The notes below the pieces were generated by a model. It saw only the letters and a program-made list of their open reading frames with translations, was not told the DNA's origin and did no database searches. Of a stretch of 64,000 bases of DNA, positions 53,944 through 63,454 are shown piece by piece. The first letter of the stretch is position 1; each line of letters opens with the position of its first letter. This stretch comes from an uncultured Lentibacter sp. (GTDB lineage: Bacteria; Pseudomonadota; Alphaproteobacteria; Rhodobacterales; Rhodobacteraceae). The position numbers and the translations under genes are program-made. The DNA lies in contig NZ_CAKZKL010000028.1 in assembly GCF_937123735.1 (NCBI RefSeq), positions 248,001-312,000 on the forward strand, written 5' to 3'.

Positions 53944-54128
53944 CCTGTCCGTCCTTCTCAAGAGTGAGTCTGTTGGTGGTCTTATGGCCGATTTTGCGGG
54001 CGAAGGTAAACGGGCTATTGCAGGGGCTTTGTGAAAGCCATTGCCCATTGCAAACAGGCCTGTTCACGCATAGTTAGAGCTGAATTACAAAAGGCTTTGC
54101 CTACAACCTGACCAATACGGGGGCACTT

Positions 54129-54407
54129 ATGAGACCTGGTGACTTACTTATGCTGGCCGCAATTTTTGCGATCATGTATTTTCTTTTGATCAGACCACAA
54201 CAAAAGAAGATGAAAGAACATCAACAGATGATCGAAAATATTCGCCGCGGTGATCAGGTCATCACGCAGGGCGGGATTGTCGGCAAAGTGGTTAAAGTGC
54301 GCGATGACGGCGAGCTGGAAGTCGAGATTGCGGATGCTGTGAAAGTGCGTGTGATCAAAGGGACGATTGCACAAGTTTTGAACAAGACTGAGCCAGCCAA
54401 AGCCTAA
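54129..54407 (+). CDS. yajC: Preprotein translocase accessory subunit YajC
   Basis: A 92-residue protein with one TM (LLMLAAIFAIMYFLLIRP) followed by the classic QQKKMKEHQQMIENI linker and a beta-rich cytoplasmic domain (GDQVITQGGIVGKVV). YajC associates with SecDF and YidC. It leads the yajC-secD-secF unit, and the stop is 39 bases before the secD start. Confidence 0.96.
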   Translation: MRPGDLLMLAAIFAIMYFLLIRPQQKKMKEHQQMIENIRRGDQVITQGGIVGKVVKVRDDGELEVEIADAVKVRVIKGTIAQVLNKTEPAKA

Positions 54408-54446
54408 TTGATCAGGCGCCAAACGACTCACGAGGCGGAGCCTTCA

Positions 54447-56108
54447 ATGTTACAGATTGAGAGATGGAAACGAGTTCTGATTTGGCTCGTTGTAGCCGCT
54501 GGTATTGTGCTGGCCTTGCCGAACGGATTTTACACACGCGTCGAGACCCACAATGACGCCGTCAAAGCGATCGAGGCAGGCGGATCGGCGGCGGGACTTG
54601 CCGAGCAAGCGGCACTATGGCCCGATTTTTTGCCCTCCGGGTTGGTGAACTTGGGATTGGACTTGCGCGGCGGCGCGCATCTGTTGGCCGAAGTTCAGGT
54701 CAAGGACGTTTACGAGGCCCGCATCAAAAGCATGTGGCCAGAGATCCGTGATCTGCTGCGCGAAGAACGCGAGACGATTGGCACGATCCGCTTGCAAAAC
54801 AGTGATCCTGAGACGCTTAGGATCCGGATTTCCCGCAGCGACCAGCTTGAAAACGCGGCCAGCCTCGTGCGTGGGATCGCTCGGCCTGTGAGCGGTTTGA
54901 GCGGTGCTGGGGCGAGCGACATTGATGTTTCCGTTGAGGGGGACAGCCTTGTGGTGCGCCTGTCTGAAGCCGAGATGTTTGCAACAGATGAACGCACGAT
55001 GCGCCAATCGCTTGAGATTATTCGACGCAGGATTGACGAAGTCGGGACGCGTGAGCCAACGATCCAGCGCCAGGGGCGGGAGCGTATCTTGATTCAGGTG
55101 CCCGGTCTTGGCAGCGCTGCTGAGCTCAAAGAGATTATCGGCACAACTGCACAGCTCACGTTCCATTCTGTTGTGAGCCGTGCCGACAGAGAGGATGCCC
55201 CTGCTGGTGCGGGCAACTATGTTTTGCCCTCAATTGATGGCGATGACATCTATTATATTCTCGAAGAGGCTGCGGTGGTGACCGGGGAGGATCTGGTCGA
55301 TGCACAGCCTGATTTTGATCAGAATGGCCGCCCGGCTGTTTCTTTCCGCTTCAACACCTCCGGTGCGCGCCGCTTTGGCGATTATACCGCCGAGAATATT
55401 GGGTCACCCTTTGCCATTGTTCTGGATCGCGAGGTCATTTCGGCGCCGGTGATCCAAAGCCATATCGCGGGTGGTTCGGGAATAATCACTGGAAACTTCA
55501 CGCTCGAAGAAAGCACGAACCTAGCCGTGTTGCTGCGCGCTGGCGCCTTGCCTGCTGGGCTTGCGTTTTTGGAAGAACGCACCATCGGGCCAGAGCTTGG
55601 GGCTGACAGTATTGAGGCCGGGAAGCTTGCCTGCATTGTCGCCTTCATCGGTGTGTTGGCGTTCATGATACTGAGTTATGGCCGGTTTGGGATCTTTGCA
55701 AATATAGCGCTTGTCATCAATGTGGTGCTTATTTTCGCGCTGCTTTCGATGCTGGGGGCCACGCTAACGCTTCCGGGGATCGCGGGCATTGTTTTGACAA
55801 TTGGGATGGCTGTTGATGCCAACGTGCTCGTTTTTGAACGCATCAGAGAAGAATTGCGAACGGCCAAAGGGCCGGCACGGGCGATTGATCTTGGTTATGA
55901 AAAGGCCCTTTCGGCCATTGTAGATGCCAACATTACCACCTTTATCACAGCGGTTATTCTTTACGCAGTAGGCTCTGGCCCCGTGCGCGGTTTTGCGATC
56001 ACGCTGGGCTTGGGCATTCTCACGTCGGTGTTCACGGCAATTTTTGTCACGCGTCTGATTGTAATCATGTGGTTTGAGCGCCGCAAACCCAAGACGCTGG
56101 AGGTCTGA
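54447..56108 (+). CDS. secD: Protein translocase subunit SecD
   Basis: A 553-residue proton-driven helper of SecYEG. TM1 is at about 8-26 (RVLIWLVVAAGIVLALPNG), with the signature LGLDLRGGAHLLAEV near 70. The large periplasmic P1 domain runs to about 360. Five C-terminal TM helices follow with the conserved TIGMAVDANVLVFERIREEL near 450 and RAIDLGYEKALSAIVDANITT. GCGGAG supports ATG 54447 over the upstream start at 54408. It lies three bases before secF. Confidence 0.97.
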   Translation: MLQIERWKRVLIWLVVAAGIVLALPNGFYTRVETHNDAVKAIEAGGSAAGLAEQAALWPDFLPSGLVNLGLDLRGGAHLLAEVQVKDVYEARIKSMWPEIRDLLREERETIGTIRLQNSDPETLRIRISRSDQLENAASLVRGIARPVSGLSGAGASDIDVSVEGDSLVVRLSEAEMFATDERTMRQSLEIIRRRIDEVGTREPTIQRQGRERILIQVPGLGSAAELKEIIGTTAQLTFHSVVSRADREDAPAGAGNYVLPSIDGDDIYYILEEAAVVTGEDLVDAQPDFDQNGRPAVSFRFNTSGARRFGDYTAENIGSPFAIVLDREVISAPVIQSHIAGGSGIITGNFTLEESTNLAVLLRAGALPAGLAFLEERTIGPELGADSIEAGKLACIVAFIGVLAFMILSYGRFGIFANIALVINVVLIFALLSMLGATLTLPGIAGIVLTIGMAVDANVLVFERIREELRTAKGPARAIDLGYEKALSAIVDANITTFITAVILYAVGSGPVRGFAITLGLGILTSVFTAIFVTRLIVIMWFERRKPKTLEV

Positions 56109-56111
56109 CCC

Positions 56112-57080
56112 ATGCGATTGAGACTTGTTCCACAAGAGACAAACTGGGATTTCTTTGAGCGCTACAAGCTTTGGCTTGGCATATCGGCATTCATGATGGT
56201 TGTGGCCTTTGTGAGCTTTCTGCTCCAAGGCCTCAACTATGGCATCGACTTTCGGGGCGGCACGACAATCCGAACGGAGAGCTCGCAGCCTGTCATTATT
56301 GCAGAGTATCGTCAGGCTATTGAACCGCTTCAACTGGGCGATATCTCAATCACAGAAGTGTTCGACCCGACGTTTGCAGACGATCAGAATGTCGCCATGA
56401 TCCGCATCCAGGCTCAGGATGGTGAAGAAGCGGTGACAGCCGCAGTTGTGGCGTCTGTCCAAACTGTCCTGCAAGAAATAGCGCCAGATCTAACGTTTAC
56501 CTCGGTAGAAAGCGTAGGGCCAAAAGTGTCAGGTGAGCTCATACAGACCGCGGCTATTGCTGTTGTCCTGGCCATAGGCGCGGTTTTGATCTACATCTGG
56601 CTGCGTTTTGAATGGCAGTTTGCTTTGGGGGCAGTTGTGGCGCTTGTTCATGACGTCTTGCTCACAATTGGGATTTTTTCCGAGCTTCAAATCCGGTTTG
56701 ATCTGGCAATCATCGCCGCTCTTCTGACGATTGTCGGATATTCGCTCAACGATACGGTGGTTGTTTTTGATCGGGTGCGCGAAAATCTTCGCAAGTATAA
56801 GCAAAAGCCGTTGAACGAGGTTCTCAACCTGTCAATCAACGAGACATTGAGCCGCACGATGATGACATCGGTAACAACACTTCTGGCCCTGTTGGCGCTG
56901 TTTGTGCTGGGGGGGGATGTGATCAGAGGCTTTGTCTTTGCCATGATTTGGGGTGTCATCATCGGAACCTACAGTTCTGTGTTTGTGGCCTCAACGATCC
57001 TGCTTTGGCTGGGCGTGAAGCGCGATTGGTCAAAACCTGACGCAAATCTGGGCACCCAGTTTGGCAATATAGATGCCTGA
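56112..57080 (+). CDS. secF: Protein translocase subunit SecF
   Basis: A 322-residue partner of SecD. TM1 is at about 20-40, then the family signature GIDFRGGTTIRTE, a periplasmic loop and five C-terminal TM helices with LTIVGYSLNDTVVVFDRVREN and LSRTMMTSVTTLLALLALFVLGG. It overlaps the following TauE-like gene by eight bases. Confidence 0.97.
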   Translation: MRLRLVPQETNWDFFERYKLWLGISAFMMVVAFVSFLLQGLNYGIDFRGGTTIRTESSQPVIIAEYRQAIEPLQLGDISITEVFDPTFADDQNVAMIRIQAQDGEEAVTAAVVASVQTVLQEIAPDLTFTSVESVGPKVSGELIQTAAIAVVLAIGAVLIYIWLRFEWQFALGAVVALVHDVLLTIGIFSELQIRFDLAIIAALLTIVGYSLNDTVVVFDRVRENLRKYKQKPLNEVLNLSINETLSRTMMTSVTTLLALLALFVLGGDVIRGFVFAMIWGVIIGTYSSVFVASTILLWLGVKRDWSKPDANLGTQFGNIDA

Positions 57081-57825
57081 AACTCTAAGCGCGGCTTGGG
57101 GGCAAGAAGGGCTTTATTGGCTTTTTCTGACAGCTTTTGTTGCTGGAATGGTGCGTGGCTTTTCAGGCTTTGGAACGGCCATGATTTTCATTCCGGTCGC
57201 GAGCAAGTTTGTGGAGCCCGTTTGGGGGCTGATCATGCTGACGGTGATGGATGTTTTTGCGCCTCTGCCAAACTTGCCCCGCGCGTGGCGCGACGGGGAT
57301 CCGAAAGATATCGCTCGTTTGGGTGCAGCAACCCTTCTGTCGATCCCCTTGGGTTTGGCTGTGTTATTGGCTCTTCCGGCCGAGGTGTTTCGCTATCTGG
57401 TTGCCTGTCTTGCAATCATTGTGCCGGTGGCACTCTTGGGAGGCTATCGCTATCGCGGCCCCATGACCCCGGGCGTGATGTATGCGGGCGGAGCCTTGGC
57501 CGGCTTCTCGGGCGGTGCTGCGGGCCTGCCTGGGCCTCCTGTTGTGATGCTGTATGCGGCCAGTCTGAAAGCGGTGAGCAGTATTCGAGCAAATACGATG
57601 ATGTATTTGTTTTTGTTCGATATCTTCTTGCTTTTGTGGCTTTCGTTGTCGGGCCAGCTTGTGCCATTGCCTGTATGGCTCGGATTGTTGCTGTTTGTTC
57701 CGGCACTTTTGGGAAACATTTTAGGGGCAGCTGTTTTTGATCCTGCCAAAGAAAAGCTGTATCGTGCGATTGCCTATGCGATCATATGTCTTGCGGCATT
57801 AACATCTTTGCCATTATGGGAGTGA
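57073..57825 (+). CDS. Sulfite exporter TauE/SafE-family membrane protein
   Basis: A 250-residue protein with about eight TM helices. Motifs include FVAGMVRGFSGFGTAMIFIP near residue 15 and GGALAGFSGGAAGLPGPPVVM near 140, the two duplicated GFSGxG elements of the family. Members export sulfite, sulfoacetate or similar organosulfur anions; the substrate here is unknown. It sits between secF and a small Mth938-like gene, in the same operon. Confidence 0.9.
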   Translation: MPETLSAAWGQEGLYWLFLTAFVAGMVRGFSGFGTAMIFIPVASKFVEPVWGLIMLTVMDVFAPLPNLPRAWRDGDPKDIARLGAATLLSIPLGLAVLLALPAEVFRYLVACLAIIVPVALLGGYRYRGPMTPGVMYAGGALAGFSGGAAGLPGPPVVMLYAASLKAVSSIRANTMMYLFLFDIFLLLWLSLSGQLVPLPVWLGLLLFVPALLGNILGAAVFDPAKEKLYRAIAYAIICLAALTSLPLWE

Positions 57826-57828
57826 GCT

Positions 57829-58182
57829 ATGAAACTCACCGAGATGCAATTTTCAGAAGCCCAGCCAGTCGAAGGCTATGGGGCAGGGTTTTTCCGGATC
57901 AACGGTCAGCGTTTTGAAGGCGGAATTCTTGTCACGGTCAATGGTATTCAACCCTGGGCGGGCTATGAAGACTCTGAGAGCCTACTGGCTTTGCAGGGGG
58001 AGGTTGATGTCATCTTTATCGGCACAGGCGTTGAGATTGCGCATCTTCCGGCCCCTTTGAGGGTGCAAATTGAAAAAGCCGGTATGGGCGTTGAGGTCAT
58101 GGCCTCCCCATCAGCCTGCCGCACCTATAATGTTCTCGCGGCCGAGGGGCGGCGGGTCGCGCTCGCCGCTCTGCCCGTATGA
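57829..58182 (+). CDS. Mth938-like (DUF498) domain protein
   Basis: A 117-residue single-domain protein. The pattern [20 protein letters not shown], then DVIFIGTG near residue 62 and the closing [20 protein letters not shown] are typical of the Mth938/AAMDC family, with its conserved C-terminal Thr-Tyr-Asn. The function is unknown in bacteria. It lies three bases after the TauE gene and 10 bases before ccmA. Confidence 0.9.
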   Translation: MKLTEMQFSEAQPVEGYGAGFFRINGQRFEGGILVTVNGIQPWAGYEDSESLLALQGEVDVIFIGTGVEIAHLPAPLRVQIEKAGMGVEVMASPSACRTYNVLAAEGRRVALAALPV

Positions 58183-58192
58183 GTGGTGTGAA

Positions 58193-58810
58193 ATGGAGCT
58201 TGTCGTTCAAGATCTGAGTGTCGCGCGGGGGGGGCTGCCCGTTTTGAGTGGGGTGAGCTTTTCCGTCTCCCAAGGGCAGGCACTCGTGCTGCGTGGACCG
58301 AACGGAATCGGCAAGACAACACTGTTGCGCACGCTTGCGGGGCTTCAGCCGGCCTTGTCGGGCAATATCAGCCTTGACCGCGAGGCAATGGCTTATGCGG
58401 CGCATATTGATGGGATCAAATCTACCTTGACGGTTGAGGAAAACCTGAATTTTTGGGCCGATGTGTTTGAGCTGAACGAGATCGAACATGCGATCGCGTG
58501 CTTTGAACTTGGTTCCCTGCGAAGCCGTCCGGCAGGGCTGCTTTCTGCTGGCCAGAAACGGCGATTGGGATTGGCAAGATTACTGGTAACTGGTCGCCCT
58601 GTCTGGATATTGGACGAGCCGACCGTTTCACTTGATCAGGCCGCTGTGGCGCTCTTTGGCGCTGCGGTCAAAGCACATCTTGCACAGGGCGGCTTGGCAA
58701 TCATGGCCACGCATATTGACTTGGGGTTAGAAGAGGCCCTGCCGCTCGAACTGGGCCAGTTCAGAGCCCGTTCCACCTTGGCTGACAATTTTGACGAGGC
58801 ATTCTTATGA
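58193..58810 (+). CDS. ccmA: Haem exporter ATP-binding subunit CcmA
   Basis: A 205-residue ABC ATPase of the CcmABCD complex, which releases holo-CcmE in System I cytochrome c maturation. Walker A is GPNGIGKTT near 36-44; the signature [14 protein letters not shown] and Walker [13 protein letters not shown] are intact. ATG 58193 was chosen over an upstream frame that overlaps the Mth938-like gene. It overlaps ccmB by four bases. Confidence 0.96.
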   Translation: MELVVQDLSVARGGLPVLSGVSFSVSQGQALVLRGPNGIGKTTLLRTLAGLQPALSGNISLDREAMAYAAHIDGIKSTLTVEENLNFWADVFELNEIEHAIACFELGSLRSRPAGLLSAGQKRRLGLARLLVTGRPVWILDEPTVSLDQAAVALFGAAVKAHLAQGGLAIMATHIDLGLEEALPLELGQFRARSTLADNFDEAFL

Positions 58811-59463
58811 TGGCTCTGTTGCGGCGCGACCTGACGCTTGCGGTTCGGGCTGGTGGGGGTTTTGGGTTGGGCCTTTCCTTCTTCCTTATCGTGGTTGTTT
58901 TGGTGCCATTTGGTGTGGGGCCAGAAACAGCCCTGCTTGGCAGGATTGCCCCCGGAATTTTATGGGTTGCTGCTTTGCTGGCTTGCCTTTTGTCTTTGGA
59001 CCGGATTTTTTCGTTGGATTTTGAAGATGGCTCGCTTGATCTGTTGGCGACATCGCCATTGCCCCTTGAGGGGGTGGTGGCGTCAAAAGCAGTCGCACAT
59101 TGGCTCGCGACAGGGTTGCCTCTTGTGATTGCGGCGCCTGTCTTTGCGCTTTTGATGAGTTTGCCACAAGAAGGTTATGGTCCCATCGTGCTGTCTTTGT
59201 TGCTTGGAACGCCTGCACTATCGGTCATTGGCGCGTTTGGAGCTGCTTTGACAGTTGGCATCAAGCGTGGTGGGCTATTGCTGAGCCTTCTTGTCCTGCC
59301 ACTTTATGTGCCGACTCTTATCTTTGGAGCGGAAGTTGCGCGGCGTGGCGTGGAAGGGCAGGGCTATGGCCCCCCCCTGTTGATGCTTGCCGGGATCAGT
59401 TTCGCGGCCTTGGCGCTGTTGCCATTTGCCAGCGCTGCGGTGTTGCGCGTGAACTTGCGCTAA
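58807..59463 (+). CDS. ccmB: Haem exporter permease CcmB
   Basis: A 218-residue inner-membrane subunit with six TM helices that pairs with CcmA. Typical segments are [41 protein letters not shown] and [19 protein letters not shown]. It has the normal family length. The neighbour ccmC follows after a 68-base gap. Confidence 0.95.
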   Translation: MMALLRRDLTLAVRAGGGFGLGLSFFLIVVVLVPFGVGPETALLGRIAPGILWVAALLACLLSLDRIFSLDFEDGSLDLLATSPLPLEGVVASKAVAHWLATGLPLVIAAPVFALLMSLPQEGYGPIVLSLLLGTPALSVIGAFGAALTVGIKRGGLLLSLLVLPLYVPTLIFGAEVARRGVEGQGYGPPLLMLAGISFAALALLPFASAAVLRVNLR

Positions 59464-59531
59464 TGTGACCTCTGGGCACTGGAAATCCTTTTGAAATTCA
59501 GGCAAGGGAATATGTAAAGGGAGAGGGCTTG

Positions 59532-60263
59532 ATGGCGTCAATCTGGGAATATGCGAACCCGCTGAAATTTATGCGCACAACAGAGCGGTTGTTGCCCGTG
59601 GTGGCCGTTGCCGCTGCGGTATGCCTTATTGGCGGACTTATCTGGGGTTTTTTCTTTACGCCGGATGATTTTCGTCAAGGCTCGACAGTCAAAATTTTCT
59701 ATATCCATGTGCCGAGTGCAATGATGGCTATCAACATATGGGGCATGATGCTCGTAACCTCGCTTATCTGGCTCGTGCGCCGGCATCATGTGAGCGCTTT
59801 GGCAGCTCGCGCCGCGGCGCCTATTGGGGCTGTGATGACGGTGATAGCGCTCTTTACGGGCGCGGTATGGGGCCAGCCGATGTGGGGAACTTGGTGGGCC
59901 TGGGACCCACGTTTGACGTCCTTTCTGATCTTGTTCTTGTTTTACCTTGGCTACATGGCGCTTTGGGCTGCGATTGAAAACGATGATACAGCGGCAGATT
60001 TGACCAGTGTTCTCTGTCTTGTCGGCTCCGTTTTTGCGCTCTTGTCGCGCTATGCTGTCAATTTCTGGAATCAGGGCCTTCACCAGGGCGCTTCGCTTTC
60101 ACTGGACAAAGAAGAAAATGTGGCAGATGTCTTTTGGTATCCGGCGCTGGTAGCGATTGCGGGGTTTGTGTTGCTGTTTGTGGCTCTGGTTATTGTGCGG
60201 ACAAACACAGAAATAAGAGCACGGCGCACACGGGCGCTCTTGGCTCGGGAGCGTTTGGGATGA
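59532..60263 (+). CDS. ccmC: Haem exporter / haem handling protein CcmC
   Basis: A 243-residue protein with six TM helices. The haem-contacting WWD-type motif WGTWWAWDPRLTS is near 120, flanked by conserved His residues in FYIHVPSA and FWNQGLHQGASLS. CcmC loads haem onto CcmE. ATG 59532 is preferred to the TTG one codon upstream. A GGGAGAGGG ribosome binding site precedes it, and the 3' end overlaps ccmD. Confidence 0.96.
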   Translation: MASIWEYANPLKFMRTTERLLPVVAVAAAVCLIGGLIWGFFFTPDDFRQGSTVKIFYIHVPSAMMAINIWGMMLVTSLIWLVRRHHVSALAARAAAPIGAVMTVIALFTGAVWGQPMWGTWWAWDPRLTSFLILFLFYLGYMALWAAIENDDTAADLTSVLCLVGSVFALLSRYAVNFWNQGLHQGASLSLDKEENVADVFWYPALVAIAGFVLLFVALVIVRTNTEIRARRTRALLARERLG

Positions 60264-60418
60264 GCCCTGATCTTGGAAAATATGCAGCCGAAGTTCTTTC
60301 GGCCTATGGTGTGTCTATCCTGCTGCTCGTGGCTCTGGTCTGGCGCAGTGTGGCGCGCGCAAAGCGGGTGAAGGCAGAGCTGGAGGCTGTTGAGACAAGG
60401 AAAGCGCCCCATGGCTAA
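60260..60418 (+). CDS. ccmD: Haem exporter protein CcmD
   Basis: A 52-residue single-TM protein (VLSAYGVSILLLVALVWRSV, then basic residues ARAKRVKAELEAVETRK), the normal size and layout of CcmD, which helps release holo-CcmE from the CcmABC complex. It overlaps ccmC by four bases and ccmG by eight. Confidence 0.93.
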   Translation: MSPDLGKYAAEVLSAYGVSILLLVALVWRSVARAKRVKAELEAVETRKAPHG

Positions 60419-60953
60419 AATCTCGCCCATGATGCTGGCGCCGCCAGTGGTTTTTCTGGGTCTCGCGGCCCTGATGTTTTTGGGTTTACAGCGCGAAGAC
60501 CCCGACGCCTTGCCATCTGCGCTTGAGGGCAAAACGGCACCCGCTGTGATGTTGACAGAAATCGCAGGGCAACCCTTGTTTGATGACGAGGTGTTGCGCA
60601 GCGAAGGCGTTAAGCTGGTTAATTTTTGGGCGAGCTGGTGTGCACCTTGCCGGGTTGAGCACCCCAATCTTGAGCTTCTGGCCTCGGAGGGCGTCCCGAT
60701 CTATGGGGTCAATTATAAAGACAAGGCGCCAAATGCGCTGAAGTTCTTGGACGAGCTTGGCAACCCCTATGTGGGGCTTGGGGCCGATAAAGCCGGGCGC
60801 ATGGCTCTCAATTGGGGTGTTTATGGGGTGCCTGAAACCTATGTGATTTCTGGCAACGGAGACATCATTCTGCGGTTTGCGGGCCCGATCACGAAGCGGG
60901 CGCTGCAAGAGACAATTCGCCCAGCCATCTTGCGCGCTCAGGGTGGCTCCTGA
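60411..60953 (+). CDS. ccmG: Thiol:disulfide interchange protein CcmG (DsbE)
   Basis: A 180-residue membrane-anchored thioredoxin. The anchor is at about 8-26; the active site is C77-A-P-C80 in NFWASWCAPCRVEHPN, and the CcmG-type GVYGVPETYVISGNG includes the cis-Pro region. It reduces apo-cytochrome c before haem ligation. ccmE, ccmF and ccmH are not in the window. Confidence 0.96.
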   Translation: MAKISPMMLAPPVVFLGLAALMFLGLQREDPDALPSALEGKTAPAVMLTEIAGQPLFDDEVLRSEGVKLVNFWASWCAPCRVEHPNLELLASEGVPIYGVNYKDKAPNALKFLDELGNPYVGLGADKAGRMALNWGVYGVPETYVISGNGDIILRFAGPITKRALQETIRPAILRAQGGS

Positions 60954-61080
60954 CGGGCTATGCCCCTGTTGGCTCGGGTTTCAATTTATGGCTAAGGATG
61001 CTTCAGGCATTTAAGCATGGAAACTTCGCTTAAAATACGGCCCAATGCCTCAAAGACAACCACTTCCAAAGGGCCCAGCC

Positions 61081-61911
61081 GTGACAAACTCAAATTACTA
61101 TGCGCCGCATGGCGGCCTTGCGGCACAAACCCAGCTTTTGACTGACAGGGCAATGTTTACAGAAGCTTACGCGGTTATTCCCAAAAGCACATTCAGCGAT
61201 ATTGTGACAAGTTATCTGCCGTTTTGGGAAGGCGCGCGGTTTTGGGTAATTGCGCGCCCTCTGTCTGGCTTTGCTGAAACATTCTCACAATATATCGCCG
61301 ATGTGCAGCCCAATGGTGGTAGCAAACAACCAGAAACCGAGGCAGGTGTGCAGGCTGTCATCTTTGTGGTGGAAGGGGGGCTAACCCTCACAATTGATGG
61401 TATCGACCATGTTCTGGAGCAGGGGGGATATGCCTATTTGCCCGCTGATCTTCCATGGAGCCTCTGGAACCACACAGACACAGCTGTAAAATTTCATTGG
61501 CTGCGCAAGCGTTACGAAGCGGTTGCCGGTATTGAGGCCCCAGAGGCCTTTGTCACAAACGAGCGCGACATTGCCCCAACACCTATGGCAGGGACTGAGG
61601 GTAAATGGGCGACAACCCGTTTTGTTGCACCGGAGGATTTGCGCCATGACATGCATGTGAACATTGTCACCTTCGAGCCGGGCGCTGTTATTCCTTTCGC
61701 TGAGACCCATGTCATGGAGCACGGGCTATACGTTCTGGAGGGCAAGGCCGTTTATCGGCTCAACCAGGAGTGGGTGGAGGTCGAAGCCGGGGATTTCATG
61801 TGGCTGCGCGCATTTTGTCCGCAGGCCTGTTATGCAGGGGGGCCAGGCCGGTTTCGCTACCTGCTCTACAAAGATGTAAACAGGCATATGAAATTCCCCT
61901 CAAATCTCTGA
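61081..61911 (+). CDS. allE: (S)-ureidoglycine aminohydrolase
   Basis: A 276-residue bicupin Mn enzyme that converts (S)-ureidoglycine to (S)-ureidoglycolate and ammonia in purine breakdown. The C-terminal cupin has all four expected metal ligands at the spacing of the plant enzyme: Glu, His and His in ETHVMEHG, and Gln 40 residues after the Glu in CPQ. The N-terminus YYAPHGGL and the segment RPLSGFAETFSQYI are typical. GTG 61081, preceded by AAAGGG, gives the family-typical start; ATG 61045 has no ribosome binding site. Confidence 0.93.
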   Translation: MTNSNYYAPHGGLAAQTQLLTDRAMFTEAYAVIPKSTFSDIVTSYLPFWEGARFWVIARPLSGFAETFSQYIADVQPNGGSKQPETEAGVQAVIFVVEGGLTLTIDGIDHVLEQGGYAYLPADLPWSLWNHTDTAVKFHWLRKRYEAVAGIEAPEAFVTNERDIAPTPMAGTEGKWATTRFVAPEDLRHDMHVNIVTFEPGAVIPFAETHVMEHGLYVLEGKAVYRLNQEWVEVEAGDFMWLRAFCPQACYAGGPGRFRYLLYKDVNRHMKFPSNL

Positions 61912-61916
61912 TCGAT

Positions 61917-61951
61917 GAAAAAAACCGGCGCTCTTTGAGAACGCCGGTTTG
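61917..61951. terminator. Bidirectional terminator between ureidoglycine aminohydrolase and permease
   Basis: AACCGGCG (61923-61930) and CGCCGGTT (61942-61949) form an 8-bp stem with an 11-base loop. A poly-A tract on the left serves as a T-run for the minus strand, and short T-bases follow on the plus strand. It separates the two convergent genes. Confidence 0.8.
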
Positions 61952-61978
61952 AGTTGCCGCTTTGTGCAAGAGGCTTGC

Positions 61979-63400
61979 TTATTTGAGCGATCCTTTGCCT
62001 TGTCCTGCATGACCGCCTGAAACCTCTTCAGTGGCTTCTTCGGCAAGTTCTTCCGGCAGGATCAAATTCAGCACAATCGCGATTGCCGCCGCTGGGAGCA
62101 GGCCGGACGTCAGCAAAATGCGCGCGGTCTGCCCCATGTGTTGCAATGCGTTGGGTTCCAGTTGCAATCCGAGGCCAATCGACAGCGAAATGGCAAAAAT
62201 CACCATGTTGCGACGGTTCCATGTAACATCTGACAGCATTGAAATACCTGCGGCCACAACCATTCCGAACATCACAATGACGCCACCGCCCAACACCTCG
62301 ATCGGAACTGTGCGGATGATGCCCCCGACTTTTGGGATAAGGCCACAAATGATCAGGAAAATGGCACCGCATGTCACAACGTGGCGGCTCATCACACCTG
62401 TCATGGCGATCAATCCGACGTTTTGGCTGAAAGATGTGTTTGGAAAGCCGCCAAAAATGCCGGCAATTGCCGTGCCCAAACCGTCTGCATAGGTTGCGCC
62501 GGCGATCTCTGTGTCACGCGCTTCCCGGTTGGCTCCACCCTTGCAGATCCCAGAGACATCTCCGACCGTTTCAATCGCGGAAATGAAAGCCATCAAACAA
62601 AATCCGATGACAGCTGCGATTGAGAACTCAAAGCCGTATTTGAACGGTTGTGGCAGGGCGAAAGCTGCCGAGCGCTCCCATGATGTCGCGATCGCTTCAA
62701 AGGAGAGCATTCCGACGGCCAAGGCATAAATATAACCGACGATAAGCCCGATCAGAACGGCAGAGATAGACAGCATTCCACGCGTAAAAAATTTCAGGCC
62801 AAGCGTCACCACGATGACAACCAGCGCCGCCGACCAGTTGAGCAGTGAGCCATATTCAGGTGTTCCAATGGCTGGCACGCCGCCCGCAGCATATTGAATC
62901 CCGACCTTGACCAGCGCCAAGCCAATCATCGTCACCACAAGGCCGGTGACCAATGGGGGCAGTGCGAAGCGAATTTTTCCAATCACTGTCCCGAGGAGTG
63001 CGTGAAACACCCCACCGATGATCACGCCGCCAAAGAGTGCGGCAAGCCCATCAACGCCCTTGCCAGCCACCAGTGGAATCATAATGGGCAGAAAGGCAAA
63101 AGAGGTGCCCTGAACGATGGGAAGCCCGGCGCCGACAGGGCCAAGTGTGATTGTTTGTAAAAGCGTTGCAACCCCGGCAAAGAGCATGGACATCTGTATG
63201 AGATAAAGCAGCTCCGGAAAATCAGGTGAATTGGATCCGAACCCAAAACCTGCGGCACCTGCCACGATGATTGCGGGCGTCACGTTTGATACAAACATCG
63301 CCAAGACATGCTGGATGCCGAGCGGTATCGCACGCGAGAGCGGGGGCGTATAGTCGGGATCTCTGAGTTGCTCTGCTGTCCCTATTGAATTGTCAGTCAT
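61979..63400 (-). CDS. NCS2-family uracil-xanthine permease
   Basis: A 473-residue nucleobase symporter with about 14 TM helices. The NAT signature is QNVGLIAMTGV, in FPNTSFSQNVGLIAMTGVMS near residue 320; other family elements are PLSRAIPLGIQHVLAMFVSNV and GPVGAGLPIVQGTSFAFL. The short polar C-terminal tail is normal. The likely cargo is xanthine or uric acid because both neighbours act in ureide catabolism, but this is inferred. It is transcribed with the downstream-facing lyase gene as neighbour on the same strand. Confidence 0.93.
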   Translation of the reverse strand: MTDNSIGTAEQLRDPDYTPPLSRAIPLGIQHVLAMFVSNVTPAIIVAGAAGFGFGSNSPDFPELLYLIQMSMLFAGVATLLQTITLGPVGAGLPIVQGTSFAFLPIMIPLVAGKGVDGLAALFGGVIIGGVFHALLGTVIGKIRFALPPLVTGLVVTMIGLALVKVGIQYAAGGVPAIGTPEYGSLLNWSAALVVIVVTLGLKFFTRGMLSISAVLIGLIVGYIYALAVGMLSFEAIATSWERSAAFALPQPFKYGFEFSIAAVIGFCLMAFISAIETVGDVSGICKGGANREARDTEIAGATYADGLGTAIAGIFGGFPNTSFSQNVGLIAMTGVMSRHVVTCGAIFLIICGLIPKVGGIIRTVPIEVLGGGVIVMFGMVVAAGISMLSDVTWNRRNMVIFAISLSIGLGLQLEPNALQHMGQTARILLTSGLLPAAAIAIVLNLILPEELAEEATEEVSGGHAGQGKGSLK

Positions 63401-63454
63401 GGTGTCCTCCGTGTTGACTGTTTGTTTGACTGCTTCTGTTGGCAGTTCGTTTTG

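Noticed and set aside
60998..61018. ATGCTT-N9-AAGCAT inverted repeat upstream of the ureidoglycine aminohydrolase
   Set aside because: Arms of six bases with a nine-base spacer are likely by chance in a short AT-rich gap, and no regulator is adjacent; not listed as a site.
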